Origin: Chloroflexi bacterium RBG_16_72_14
GTDB taxonomy: Bacteria > Chloroflexota > Limnocylindria > Limnocylindrales > CSP1-4
Direction of reading: 5' to 3'
DNA: 7,136 nucleotides
Assembly: GCA_001797035.1 (NCBI GenBank)
Contig: MGOE01000077.1
Location: 43,585 to 50,720, forward strand
Shown here piece after piece: positions 1 through 5,410 of the stretch (the stretch's first letter is position 1; the number at the start of each line of letters is the position of its first letter). Made by a program: the position numbers and the translations under genes. Under the pieces are notes generated by a model that saw nothing but the letters and a program-made list of their open reading frames with translations, was not told the origin of the DNA and ran no database searches.

Positions 1-1
1 G

Positions 2-790
2 CTGTCGATCATCGGGCAGCCGGAGGCCGTGCTGTGGATCCAGGCCACGATGCCGGTCGCGACCTGCGTGATCCGGCTGTCCGAGGTGGACGGGCTGACC
101 GGCGTCTCGTCGCTGGTCGCGACGGGGGCCCTCAACCTGACCCATCGCCGCTCCGACACGGATCCAGCGCCGATGACGCCGCGGGGGCGGCCGGAGGAGG
201 TGCGGATCCCGCTCCGGAGCAGCGGCTACCGGTTCACGGCCGGCAACCGTATCCGGCTCACGGTGCTCACCTCGTACTGGCCGGTCCTGTGGCCGTCGCC
301 GCAGCGGGGTGAGCTGCGCGTGTTCTACGGGTGGCTGGCCCCGTCGCGGCTCGTGCTGCCCGTCCTGCCCTCGTCAGCGCCAGGACTCCCCGTCCCCGCC
401 TTCCGGACGGAGCCGGCCGGCCTCCGCGAGGTGGGTGCGTACGAGGAGGACCCGCCCGTGTGGCAGGTCACCGAGGACGTGCTCCACGGGACGGTGGCGG
501 TGACGATCGGCGAGGGCGGGGCGAGCCTGCTCGAGGATGGCTCACGCGTCTACAGCTCGGAGCGGCTGGTGCTGACGACGGCGGACGCGGATCCCGCGCA
601 CGCCCGGCTGGACAGCGACGTCGCGTACCGCTGGACCGGTGACGGCTTCGACGTGGACATCCGGGCGACCGGAGTGATCGCCTCTGACGAGGAGACCTTC
701 GACGTCCGGGTGGACCTGAACGTGCGGCTGGACGGCGAGCCGTTCTTCGCCCGCGCCTGGTCGGAGCGGATCCCCCGCCGGCTGGTCTGA
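2..790 (+). CDS. CocE/NonD family hydrolase, C-terminal part (5' truncated by window edge)
   Basis: The open frame enters from the left edge and ends at TGA 788-790, giving 262 visible residues. It matches the C-terminal beta-sandwich (PepX_C-like, jelly-roll) of X-Pro dipeptidyl-peptidase/CocE/NonD hydrolases: a V-L-W-I-Q strand at the start, GALNLTHR at visible residues 42-49, and a stretch at 79-100 reading AGNRIRLTV followed by TSYWPVLWPSP. Family members pair an N-terminal alpha/beta-hydrolase catalytic domain with this lid-like domain and cleave acyl esters or peptides. The catalytic Ser-Asp-His domain should lie upstream and is not visible, so the substrate cannot be stated. The last 130 or so residues (after about 130) form a further beta-rich segment ending in ERIPRRLV. 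The in-frame GTG at 29 is internal, not a start, because homologous sequence continues to the edge. The gene converges on the DUF3307 gene. Family call is firm; specificity is unknown. Confidence 0.85.
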   Translation: MSIIGQPEAVLWIQATMPVATCVIRLSEVDGLTGVSSLVATGALNLTHRRSDTDPAPMTPRGRPEEVRIPLRSSGYRFTAGNRIRLTVLTSYWPVLWPSPQRGELRVFYGWLAPSRLVLPVLPSSAPGLPVPAFRTEPAGLREVGAYEEDPPVWQVTEDVLHGTVAVTIGEGGASLLEDGSRVYSSERLVLTTADADPAHARLDSDVAYRWTGDGFDVDIRATGVIASDEETFDVRVDLNVRLDGEPFFARAWSERIPRRLV

Positions 791-791
791 G

Positions 792-805
792 CCGGGCCGG
801 CCCGG
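792..805. terminator. Perfect 14-nt GC palindrome just after the hydrolase stop
   Basis: The sequence CCGGGCCGGCCCGG is its own reverse complement and begins 2 nt after the hydrolase TGA. In a transcript it could form a short GC hairpin, but there is no following T-run, so it is not a standard intrinsic terminator. Self-complementary GC strings also arise by chance at this base composition. Confidence 0.25.
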
Positions 806-806
806 T

Positions 807-897
807 CCTCGTCGGGCCCCTCGTCCGGTCCTTGTCGGGGTCTCGTGGTGCTCCTCGTCGGGCCCCTCGTCGGGCCCCTCATCCGGCCCTCGTGGCC
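807..897. repeat. 12-bp degenerate tandem repeat
   Basis: Units with consensus CCTCGTCGGGCC lie at 807-818, 819-830, 831-842, 853-864, 865-876 and 877-888, with a partial unit at 889-897. Three units (807, 853, 865) are identical. A 10-nt divergent spacer (843-852) interrupts the series. The array is in the convergent intergenic region beginning 17 nt after the hydrolase stop. On the reverse strand one frame reads as repeated Gly-Pro-Asp-Glu, but that frame has no credible gene. Replication slippage is the simplest origin. Confidence 0.8.
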
Positions 898-903
898 ATT
901 GCT

Positions 904-1023
904 GCTTGGCAAGCCGCAATCTCGTGGCTGCCACGGTCGAGTGCTGCTCCGGGAGCAGCAGATGGACCGCCCAAGGCCCGATGCGGTCGCCGCATCGGTC
1001 GTGTCGCTGCTCCGCAGGCAGCG
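904..1023. repeat. Cluster of five perfect inverted repeats (hairpin array) between convergent genes
   Basis: Five perfect dyads lie in 120 nt: GCTTG/CAAGC (904-914, 1-nt centre); CGTGGC/GCCACG (923-935, 1-nt centre); TGCTGCTCC/GGAGCAGCA (942-960, 1-nt centre); CCGATGCGG/CCGCATCGG (978-998, TCG loop); CGCTGC/GCAGCG (1005-1023, 7-nt loop). The two 9-bp arms are the strongest. None is followed by a T-run. Because inverted repeats fold on either strand, the cluster could serve as a bidirectional termination or mRNA 3'-end stability region for the two convergent genes. A structured RNA is an alternative. The dyads are read directly; the role is inferred. Confidence 0.6.
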
Positions 1024-1053
1024 GACGCAGCCCGGATGGCCTGGATTGCGGCA

Positions 1054-1180
1054 CCGGAAGCAGCGGGGGCCGGAAGCAGCGGGGGCCGGGCGCAGGGGCC
1101 GGGCCCAGGGGGCCGAAGTAGCGCGGCGCGCGGGCCGGGGCGCGCTGGCCGGGGCGCAGGGGCCGAAGCAGCGGGGCGTG
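1054..1180. repeat. Degenerate G-rich 13-16-bp repeat
   Basis: Two exact adjacent copies of CCGGAAGCAGCGGGGG occupy 1054-1069 and 1070-1085. Shorter variants follow: CCGGGCGCAGGGG at 1086-1098, CCGGGCCCAGGGGG at 1099-1112, a CCGAAGTAGCG variant from 1113 and a CCGAAGCAGCGGGG copy near 1163-1176. The tract ends about 10 nt from the DUF3307 stop. The + strand carries repeated G4-G5 runs. No coding function is supported. Confidence 0.65.
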
Positions 1181-1189
1181 CCCCGTCCG

Positions 1190-2167
1190 CTACCCGAGCG
1201 ACGCCAGCGCCGCCAGGGCAAGCAGCCCCGAGGCGAGCGCAACGGACACGCTGCCCAGTGTCGCGACGAGGTACCACTCCGCGAAGCCGCGGTCCCCAAG
1301 CTGGCGCCACCGGGCCGCGACGTCCAGCGCCACGACCAGCACGGCCGCCAGCGCCATCCCGGTCACGACCAGCGACGCGATCAGGAGCCGCTCCATGGCC
1401 ATGACCGTCACGGCGATCCGCGCCGAGGCGCCGGTGGGCGCGGCATCGCCGGCCCGGGGGGCTGCGTCACCGACCGACGGCGCGGCACCTGCAACCCGGG
1501 GCGCGGCGCCGGCCAGCGCCTCCGCCCCATCGGCCTCGTCCGGCGCCGGCCGGAGCGTCCGCGGCGCGACCATCGCCAGCGCGAAGTAGTACGCGCCCCG
1601 AGTGTTGACCAGGAACAGCGACACGAGCACCACGCCGGTGAGCACGACCGCGTGGAACGCCGCCGGGTCCCAGGACCGGATCACCGCGTTGACGAAATCC
1701 ACGAACGCCGGCATGAGCGCCGAGCTCTCCAGGATCACGAGCCAGCCCACGAGCGCGATCGTGAGGTGGAGCGCCTGGTCGGCGAGGAACAGCATCCCCG
1801 GCCACGGCGTCCACGCCTCCCCCAGGCCGGACCCGGACAGGGCTCCCCGGGCGAGCCGCTCGCGTGCCCGCGCCTGGGCCCGGGCGTCCGCCACCCTGGT
1901 CGCCTGGACCTTCCAGCGATCCACCGCCATGTGGGTGAGCGTGACGAGCGCCAGGTACGCCAGACCCTGCGCCCCGTACGCGAACACCACCGGCACCAGG
2001 CACAGGGCGACGTGGGACCCGTGAACACCCAGCGCGGACCAGCCGATGCGCGTCCCGTTCGCCTTGTTGACAGCAATCCAGTCGTTCTGGAGCACGAAGT
2101 CGGCGACGAGGTGCGCGAACACCAGCCAGGCGACGATGAGCACGGTATCGACGGGGTGGGCGGTCAC
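1190..2167 (-). CDS. DUF3307 domain-containing integral membrane protein
   Basis: This 325-residue protein reads from GTG at 2167 to a stop at 1190. The N-terminal half carries features I associate with DUF3307: AHLVADFVLQNDW (18-30) followed by NK (34-35), a His-rich helix around HGSH (49-52), THMAVD (78-83) and FLADQALH (127-134). Hydrophobic segments are visible near 8-28, 50-80, 125-147, 172-200, 258-282 and 299-323, so it is polytopic; topology is not determined. An Ala/Pro linker (221-248) made of four 7-residue repeats separates the DUF3307 part from a C-terminal two-helix hairpin. The family's biochemical role is unknown. The start is chosen because the membrane domain begins at once and a TAGGCT box sits 7 nt upstream with no clear Shine-Dalgarno. 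It lies 70 nt downstream of the flavoprotein gene on the same strand, possibly separately transcribed. Confidence 0.85.
   Translation of the reverse strand: MTAHPVDTVLIVAWLVFAHLVADFVLQNDWIAVNKANGTRIGWSALGVHGSHVALCLVPVVFAYGAQGLAYLALVTLTHMAVDRWKVQATRVADARAQARARERLARGALSGSGLGEAWTPWPGMLFLADQALHLTIALVGWLVILESSALMPAFVDFVNAVIRSWDPAAFHAVVLTGVVLVSLFLVNTRGAYYFALAMVAPRTLRPAPDEADGAEALAGAAPRVAGAAPSVGDAAPRAGDAAPTGASARIAVTVMAMERLLIASLVVTGMALAAVLVVALDVAARWRQLGDRGFAEWYLVATLGSVSVALASGLLALAALASLG
1424..1507 (-). repeat. Four 21-bp units encoding a heptapeptide Ala-Pro linker
   Basis: Inside the DUF3307 gene, residues 221-248 read AAPRVAG, AAPSVGD, AAPRAGD, AAPTGAS: four in-register heptapeptides. The DNA copies have diverged while the AAP core is kept. 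The segment sits between transmembrane parts and is predicted to be flexible and disordered. Confidence 0.75.
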
Positions 2168-2174
2168 GCGCGGG

Positions 2175-2180
2175 AGCCTA
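2175..2180 (-). promoter_or_regulatory. Candidate -10 box (TAGGCT) for a leaderless DUF3307 transcript
   Basis: On the minus strand TAGGCT fits the TANNNT -10 pattern and is followed by 7 nt (CCCGCGC) before the GTG start at 2167. That spacing would place transcription initiation at or next to the start codon, as in leaderless genes common in high-GC bacteria. A TTGACA match at 2205-2210 lies 24 nt upstream, too far for a normal -35 spacing. Support is the motif position plus the lack of a clear ribosome binding site. Confidence 0.35.
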
Positions 2181-2193
2181 CCCCAGCCGGGCC

Positions 2194-2226
2194 GCCGCGA
2201 GCCGTGTCAACGAGCCGACACGCGGC
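2194..2226 (-). terminator. Imperfect hairpin between flavoprotein stop and DUF3307 start
   Basis: Arms GTGTC (2204-2208) and GACAC (2217-2221) pair around an 8-nt loop; the stem continues with GCCGC (2194-2198) against GCGGC (2222-2226) past a 5-nt bulge. It lies in the 70-nt gap after the flavoprotein stop, where a terminator or attenuator would be expected if DUF3307 is transcribed separately. There is no T-run, so the call is weak. Confidence 0.25.
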
Positions 2227-2237
2227 GCGCACGCGCA

Positions 2238-3764
2238 TCAGCCGGCTCGCGCGTACGAGGGCAGGATCGACCCCAGCGCCCCCGCCAGCGCCGCCCGGTG
2301 TTCGGCCGTCGCGAAGTCCAGCAGCGGGTGCCCGGGCAGGGGGTGCTCGGTCGTCCGGCCCTCGCGATGGACGTAAACGACCGGGTAGATCGCCCCGGTC
2401 CCGTCGGCCTCGACCGTCATCGCGATCACGTCGCGGTCCATCGCGTCCAGGACATGGACCAGCGGCAGGATCCCCTCGTCGCGGATCCCGTCCCCCGCCG
2501 AGACCGACAGCACCCGCGCCAGGTACGCCTTCTGGTGCCACAGCTCCGGCGCGCAGGTCGCCTCGCGAAGCAGGTAGCCAAGGACGTCCGCCTCGGCCAG
2601 GGACGGCCGCGGCGTCTCGACACCGAACCGCGTCTCCGCGATGTGCCGGGCGAGGATCAGCCCGTTGTAGCGGTGCCCGTGGACCGCGCCCGAGTAGGCC
2701 GGGATCCCGTGCTTGCGCAACCCCTGGGCGGCCTGGCTGATGGTGCCGGCGAAGTAGATCCCGGGCACGGTGGAGCTCTCCCACATCGGGGTCACCGCGG
2801 GCAGCTTCGCCTGGCCAAAGGTGGTCACGCCCAGCGAGGGCAGGTCGAGCAGCGGGCACGTGAACCCGGTGGCGGCGATCACCTCGTCGGCCTCCACGCT
2901 CATCGACATCCCGTTGTCGGTCCGCTTGAGGTCCACCCGGTAGGCGTCGCCGGCGTGGGCGATGCCGTCGATCGAGGCGTCGAGGATCGACACCCCGAGG
3001 CCCAGGAAGTTGTCCTCGAACGGCTGGACGTAGCGAGCCCGCACGCCCACCAGCGACCGTGTCTGCACCGACAGCTTGGCCGGCGACGGCGAGCAGACGA
3101 CGATCTGCGACGCCCAGGCGGCGAGGCCCGACGCCAGCTCGAAGCCCGAGTTCTGCTTGCCGATGATGAACACGCGCTTGCCGGCGTACGAGGACGCCTC
3201 GCGGGTGTCCGCATAGTGGCGTGCGTGCTCGATGCCGGGCGGGCTGGGGCTCCACGGCTCGGCGACGCCCACCGCCAGCACGAGGACCCGCGTCCGGTAC
3301 TCGCCGTCGGAGGTCCGGAGCAGGTATGTCGTGCCGTCCGGGCCGTCCTCGCGTGCGGTGCCCTCCCAGCGGCAGCCGTAGCGGACCTCGATCCCGGCGC
3401 GGTCCGCGAACGCGGCGAGGTTCGCCTCCATCTCCGGGCGACTGGGAAAGTAGGACGAGCCGTCCATGAACTCCGCCTGGAGCGAGCGAAGCTCCGGCTC
3501 CTCGGCGACCAGGCTGTTCCAGTCGAAGCGCTGGTACTCGCGCGCCGAGCGCACCTCCGGCGCGTACGGCTTGGTCCACGACAGCAGCCGCTGGAAGAAC
3601 GGCCAGCGTCGGAACATGCCCCCCGCCGACGGGTCCGCGGACAGCACCGCGTGCGGCACGCCATGGCGCCGCAGGCCGTACGACACCTGGAGGCCGCCGG
3701 GCCCGCTGCCGATGACGATGACCGGGTAGTCCCCCGGCGGAAACGGGCGGGGGTCGGGCGTCAC
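2238..3764 (-). CDS. NAD(P)/FAD-dependent oxidoreductase (two-Rossmann flavoprotein, monooxygenase/disulfide-reductase-like)
   Basis: The 508-residue product has an N-terminal FAD Rossmann fold (VIVIGSGPGGLQ, 15-26; GxGxxG at 19-24), a second nucleotide-binding fold (VFIIGKQNSGFELA, 198-211), an ATGF motif at 298-301, and a late FAD-contact motif GIYFAGT (335-341). This order is that of FMO-like and pyridine-nucleotide-disulfide-oxidoreductase-like proteins (COG2072/Pyr_redox_3 type), which use NAD(P)H and FAD to oxygenate or reduce a substrate. No redox-active CxxC is seen, which argues against a classical thioredoxin reductase. Residues from about 385 to 508 form a C-terminal extension of unknown role. 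The second fold lacks the middle Gly of GxGxxG. GTG at 3764 is preceded by GGAG (3773-3776) at 8 nt, overlapping the end of the upstream cNBD gene only 4 nt away, so the two are probably translationally coupled. Substrate unknown. Confidence 0.88.
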   Translation of the reverse strand: MTPDPRPFPPGDYPVIVIGSGPGGLQVSYGLRRHGVPHAVLSADPSAGGMFRRWPFFQRLLSWTKPYAPEVRSAREYQRFDWNSLVAEEPELRSLQAEFMDGSSYFPSRPEMEANLAAFADRAGIEVRYGCRWEGTAREDGPDGTTYLLRTSDGEYRTRVLVLAVGVAEPWSPSPPGIEHARHYADTREASSYAGKRVFIIGKQNSGFELASGLAAWASQIVVCSPSPAKLSVQTRSLVGVRARYVQPFEDNFLGLGVSILDASIDGIAHAGDAYRVDLKRTDNGMSMSVEADEVIAATGFTCPLLDLPSLGVTTFGQAKLPAVTPMWESSTVPGIYFAGTISQAAQGLRKHGIPAYSGAVHGHRYNGLILARHIAETRFGVETPRPSLAEADVLGYLLREATCAPELWHQKAYLARVLSVSAGDGIRDEGILPLVHVLDAMDRDVIAMTVEADGTGAIYPVVYVHREGRTTEHPLPGHPLLDFATAEHRAALAGALGSILPSYARAG

Positions 3765-3768
3765 GGCG

Positions 3769-4191
3769 TCAGCTCCGCCATCGGTTGGCGTTGCGCAGGC
3801 GCCGGGCCTGGGCCTGGAGCATCCGGAACATGATCCGCGGGTAGGCGACCAGGAACGCCTCCACGGCCGGCCCGGCGATCACGATGCATCGCAGCGGGCT
3901 CGTGGCGGCGACATCCGCGGTGGGCGGCTCGCCGAGCAGGATCGACACTTCGCCGAAGAAGTCGCCTCGGTGGAGCGTGGCCCGCTGCGTCCCGTCCACG
4001 ATGACGTCCGCGGAGCCCTCGAGGATCACGTAGAACCCGGAGCCGGTGAGCCCCTGGCGGAGGATCCGCTCACCCTGCGGGAAAACGACCTCGTCGAACA
4101 GCCCCGCCACCCCGAGGAGCTGCGGCGTCTGCAGGTCCCCGAACAGCGCGAACCCCGCGAGGATGTCCGCGATCTCCTCCCGCGTGGCCAT
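3769..4191 (-). CDS. Cyclic nucleotide-binding domain (cNBD) protein, 140 aa, divergent Arg site
   Basis: A single Crp/cNMP-binding beta-barrel fills the protein: FALFGDL (14-20), FPQGERILRQG (37-47), GFYVILEGSADVIVDG (52-67) and the phosphate-binding cassette GDFFGEVSILLGEPPTADV (76-94). There is no helix-turn-helix, so it is not a CRP-type transcription factor; it probably works through a partner. The cassette keeps Glu81, but the position normally occupied by the cyclic-phosphate-binding Arg is Pro90, so binding may be weak, altered or lost. ATG at 4191 is chosen because AGGAGG (4201-4206) lies 9 nt upstream; the open frame extends further up to 4788, but that part is antisense to the + strand cNBD gene. 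It is first in a leftward operon, stopping 4 nt before the flavoprotein start. That suggests it modulates the flavoprotein (inference). Confidence 0.88.
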   Translation of the reverse strand: MATREEIADILAGFALFGDLQTPQLLGVAGLFDEVVFPQGERILRQGLTGSGFYVILEGSADVIVDGTQRATLHRGDFFGEVSILLGEPPTADVAATSPLRCIVIAGPAVEAFLVAYPRIMFRMLQAQARRLRNANRWRS

Positions 4192-4363
4192 GCGAGGTTG
4201 CCTCCTGTCTCCCTGCTGCGTCCCGTCCCGGGTCCGACCGCGGAATGCTCTCACACCGCGCGCGCGGCGTGGGGCGTGTTGCGCGACCAAGAGACGGGCG
4301 CTTCCGTTGACGCGATGCGGGCCCGCGGCGCACCATGACGACCCCACGAAGCGCGGAGGACCG
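4192..4363. promoter_or_regulatory. Divergent intergenic promoter region between the two cNBD genes
   Basis: These 172 nt separate two outward-facing operons and must hold promoter activity for both, unless transcripts arise elsewhere. For the + side there is TTGACG at 4307-4312 with a weak CACCAT 18 nt later. I see no convincing -10/-35 pair for the minus side. Two perfect palindromes occur: CCGCGCGCGCGG (4256-4267) and GCGGGCCCGC (4317-4326); either could be an operator, though both are low-complexity GC strings. Shine-Dalgarno sequences flank the region: AGGAGG (minus, 4201-4206) and GGAGGA (plus, 4355-4360). Confidence 0.5.
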
Positions 4364-4792
4364 ATGACCCTGACCCACGACCGGCGCGTCGAGCTGATCG
4401 GCGGCTGCCCCCTGTTCCATGGGCTGGACGCCGCCGGCCTTGCCGCCGTGGCCGCGGCGGCGATCGAGGTCGAGTTCCCGGCCGAGCGCGTGATCGCGCG
4501 CCAGGGCGAGATCGGGACGGGGTTCTTCGTGGTCGTGGATGGAACCGTGCGGGTGATCCGCGACGGAATCGTGGTTGCCCACCTGGGCCCGGGCGAGTTC
4601 TTCGGCGAGCTGTCCCTCCTCGACGGCGGGCCGAGGGTGGCGCAGGTGGTCGCCGACGGGCCCAGCCGCTGCCTGGCGCTCGCGTCGTGGGACTTCGAGC
4701 GGGTGCTCCGCGAGGAGCCGGGGGTCGCGCTGTCCGTGCTGCGCGTAGTCGCCGGACGGCTGCGCGAGGTCACGTCCGACCACCGCACCTAG
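4364..4792 (+). CDS. Cyclic nucleotide-binding domain (cNBD) protein, 142 aa, canonical Arg site
   Basis: A single Crp-type cNMP-binding domain occupies nearly the whole product: CPLFHGLD (15-22), FPAERVIARQGE (38-49), GFFVVVDGTVRVIRDG (53-68) and the phosphate-binding cassette GEFFGELSLLDGGPRVAQV (77-95). The cassette contains both Glu82 and Arg91 in the canonical GE-x8-R spacing, so cAMP or cGMP binding is plausible. No DNA-binding or enzyme domain follows; the last 25 residues form a basic amphipathic helix. ATG at 4364 is chosen for GGAGGA at 4355-4360, although the spacing is short (about 4 nt); the upstream open frame lacks homology. It ends 27 nt before the cyclase gene on the same strand, consistent with one operon in which this protein reads the cyclase product. 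It resembles the divergent minus-strand cNBD closely, suggesting paralogues. Confidence 0.88.
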   Translation: MTLTHDRRVELIGGCPLFHGLDAAGLAAVAAAAIEVEFPAERVIARQGEIGTGFFVVVDGTVRVIRDGIVVAHLGPGEFFGELSLLDGGPRVAQVVADGPSRCLALASWDFERVLREEPGVALSVLRVVAGRLREVTSDHRT

Positions 4793-4819
4793 GCGAGCCC
4801 CAAGCGGCGAGGAGCACCC

Positions 4820-5410
4820 GTGGCGTCCCCCCACCTGCCCGAAGGCACGGTCACGTTCCTGTTCACCGACATCGAGGGCTCCACAAGGCTGGTCGCCGAG
4901 GTGGGCGACACCGCGTACGGCGCGATCCTCGACACGGAGCGGCGCCTGGTCGTCGATGCCGCGGTGGCCGAGGGCGGCGTCCCGTTCGGCTCGGAGGGCG
5001 ACGCCCACTTCGTTGCGTTCGGGTCGGCGGTCGCCGCGATCCGGGCCGCCGTCGCGGCGCAGCGCGCGCTCGCGGGCCACGCGTGGGCGGCCGGGCCGGT
5101 GCGCGTCCGGATGGGCATCCACAGCGGGGAGGTGCAGGTCGCCGGCGACGACTACCTGGGGCTCGAGGTCCACCGGGTGGCGCGAATCGCCGCGGCCGGC
5201 CACGGCGGCCAGGTGCTGGTGAGCGACGTCACGCGGGCGCTCGCCGGCGACCCCGGGGTGCCGTCACGCTGCGCGATCTGGGCGAGCACCGGCTCAAGGA
5301 CCTGGCCCGCCCGGAGCGTCTGTTCCAGGTGGAGGCACCGGGCCTCGAGACGGTGTTCCCGGCCCTGCGGACGCTCAACGCCACGCCCAACAACCTGCCG
5401 TCGCAGCTGA
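4820..5410 (+). CDS. Segment 1 as read: class III adenylate/guanylate cyclase domain
   Basis: Read literally, this frame gives 196 residues: 146 true cyclase residues, then about 50 out-of-frame residues to a stop at 5408-5410. The cyclase part has the first metal Asp in FLFTDIEGST (Asp17), the second metal Asp in GSEGDAHF (Asp61), the VRMGIHSGEV core (96-105) and a VHRVARI segment (117-123) with Arg122. It would convert ATP or GTP to a cyclic nucleotide in the cytoplasm; class III enzymes act as dimers. The Lys usually found 4 residues before the second metal Asp is Gly57, and the canonical transition-state Asn is His118, so base specificity cannot be predicted and activity may be low. If the lesion is real, a near-free-standing cyclase domain results. 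Confidence 0.75.
   Translation: MASPHLPEGTVTFLFTDIEGSTRLVAEVGDTAYGAILDTERRLVVDAAVAEGGVPFGSEGDAHFVAFGSAVAAIRAAVAAQRALAGHAWAAGPVRVRMGIHSGEVQVAGDDYLGLEVHRVARIAAAGHGGQVLVSDVTRALAGDPGVPSRCAIWASTGSRTWPARSVCSRWRHRASRRCSRPCGRSTPRPTTCRRS
5251..5259 (+). other. Frame lesion 1 in a C4G4 run
   Basis: The frame before this point (position 2 mod 3) and after it (position 1 mod 3) both match the family. Adding one G to CCCCGGGGT joins them as D-P-G-G-A-V-T-L, the expected linker. A homopolymer undercount is the simplest cause. A backward one-base ribosomal slip would give the same peptide, but no classical slippery heptamer is present. Confidence 0.8.

Noticed and set aside
807..1180. CRISPR array or integron attC site
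   Set aside because: The repeats are 12-16 bp, abutting, and lack unique spacers of regular length; there are no cas or integrase genes and no attC core sites.
542..1299. Minus-strand frames through the intergenic repeats, one encoding GPDE repeats
   Set aside because: The repeats come from the 12-bp DNA array. The frames overlap the hydrolase and DUF3307 genes out of register and have no domain or clear start.
845..2740. Long + strand open frame of 631 codons
   Set aside because: It runs antisense to the DUF3307 gene and part of the flavoprotein, is rich in Arg/Pro/Gly, and shows no domain. It is typical of antisense frames in GC-rich coding DNA.
2046..3833. Long + strand open frame of 595 codons
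   Set aside because: Antisense to the flavoprotein, whose motifs are clear on the minus strand; the + translation is low-complexity Arg/Gly/Val with no recognisable domain.
4246..4255. TGTGA on the minus strand (half of a CRP-like site) near the divergent cNBD genes
   Set aside because: Only one half-site is present; no TCACA partner occurs at the needed spacing.
4192..4788. N-terminal extension of the minus-strand cNBD to 339 residues
   Set aside because: The extension is antisense to the + strand cNBD and its promoter region; a strong AGGAGG 9 nt before ATG 4191 marks the real start.
5251..5259. Programmed -1 ribosomal frameshifting joining cyclase and ATPase
   Set aside because: A -1 slip would restore the frame, but the codons (CCC GGG GTG) do not form an X-XXY-YYZ slippery site, and a second unrelated lesion downstream makes sequence error or decay more likely.
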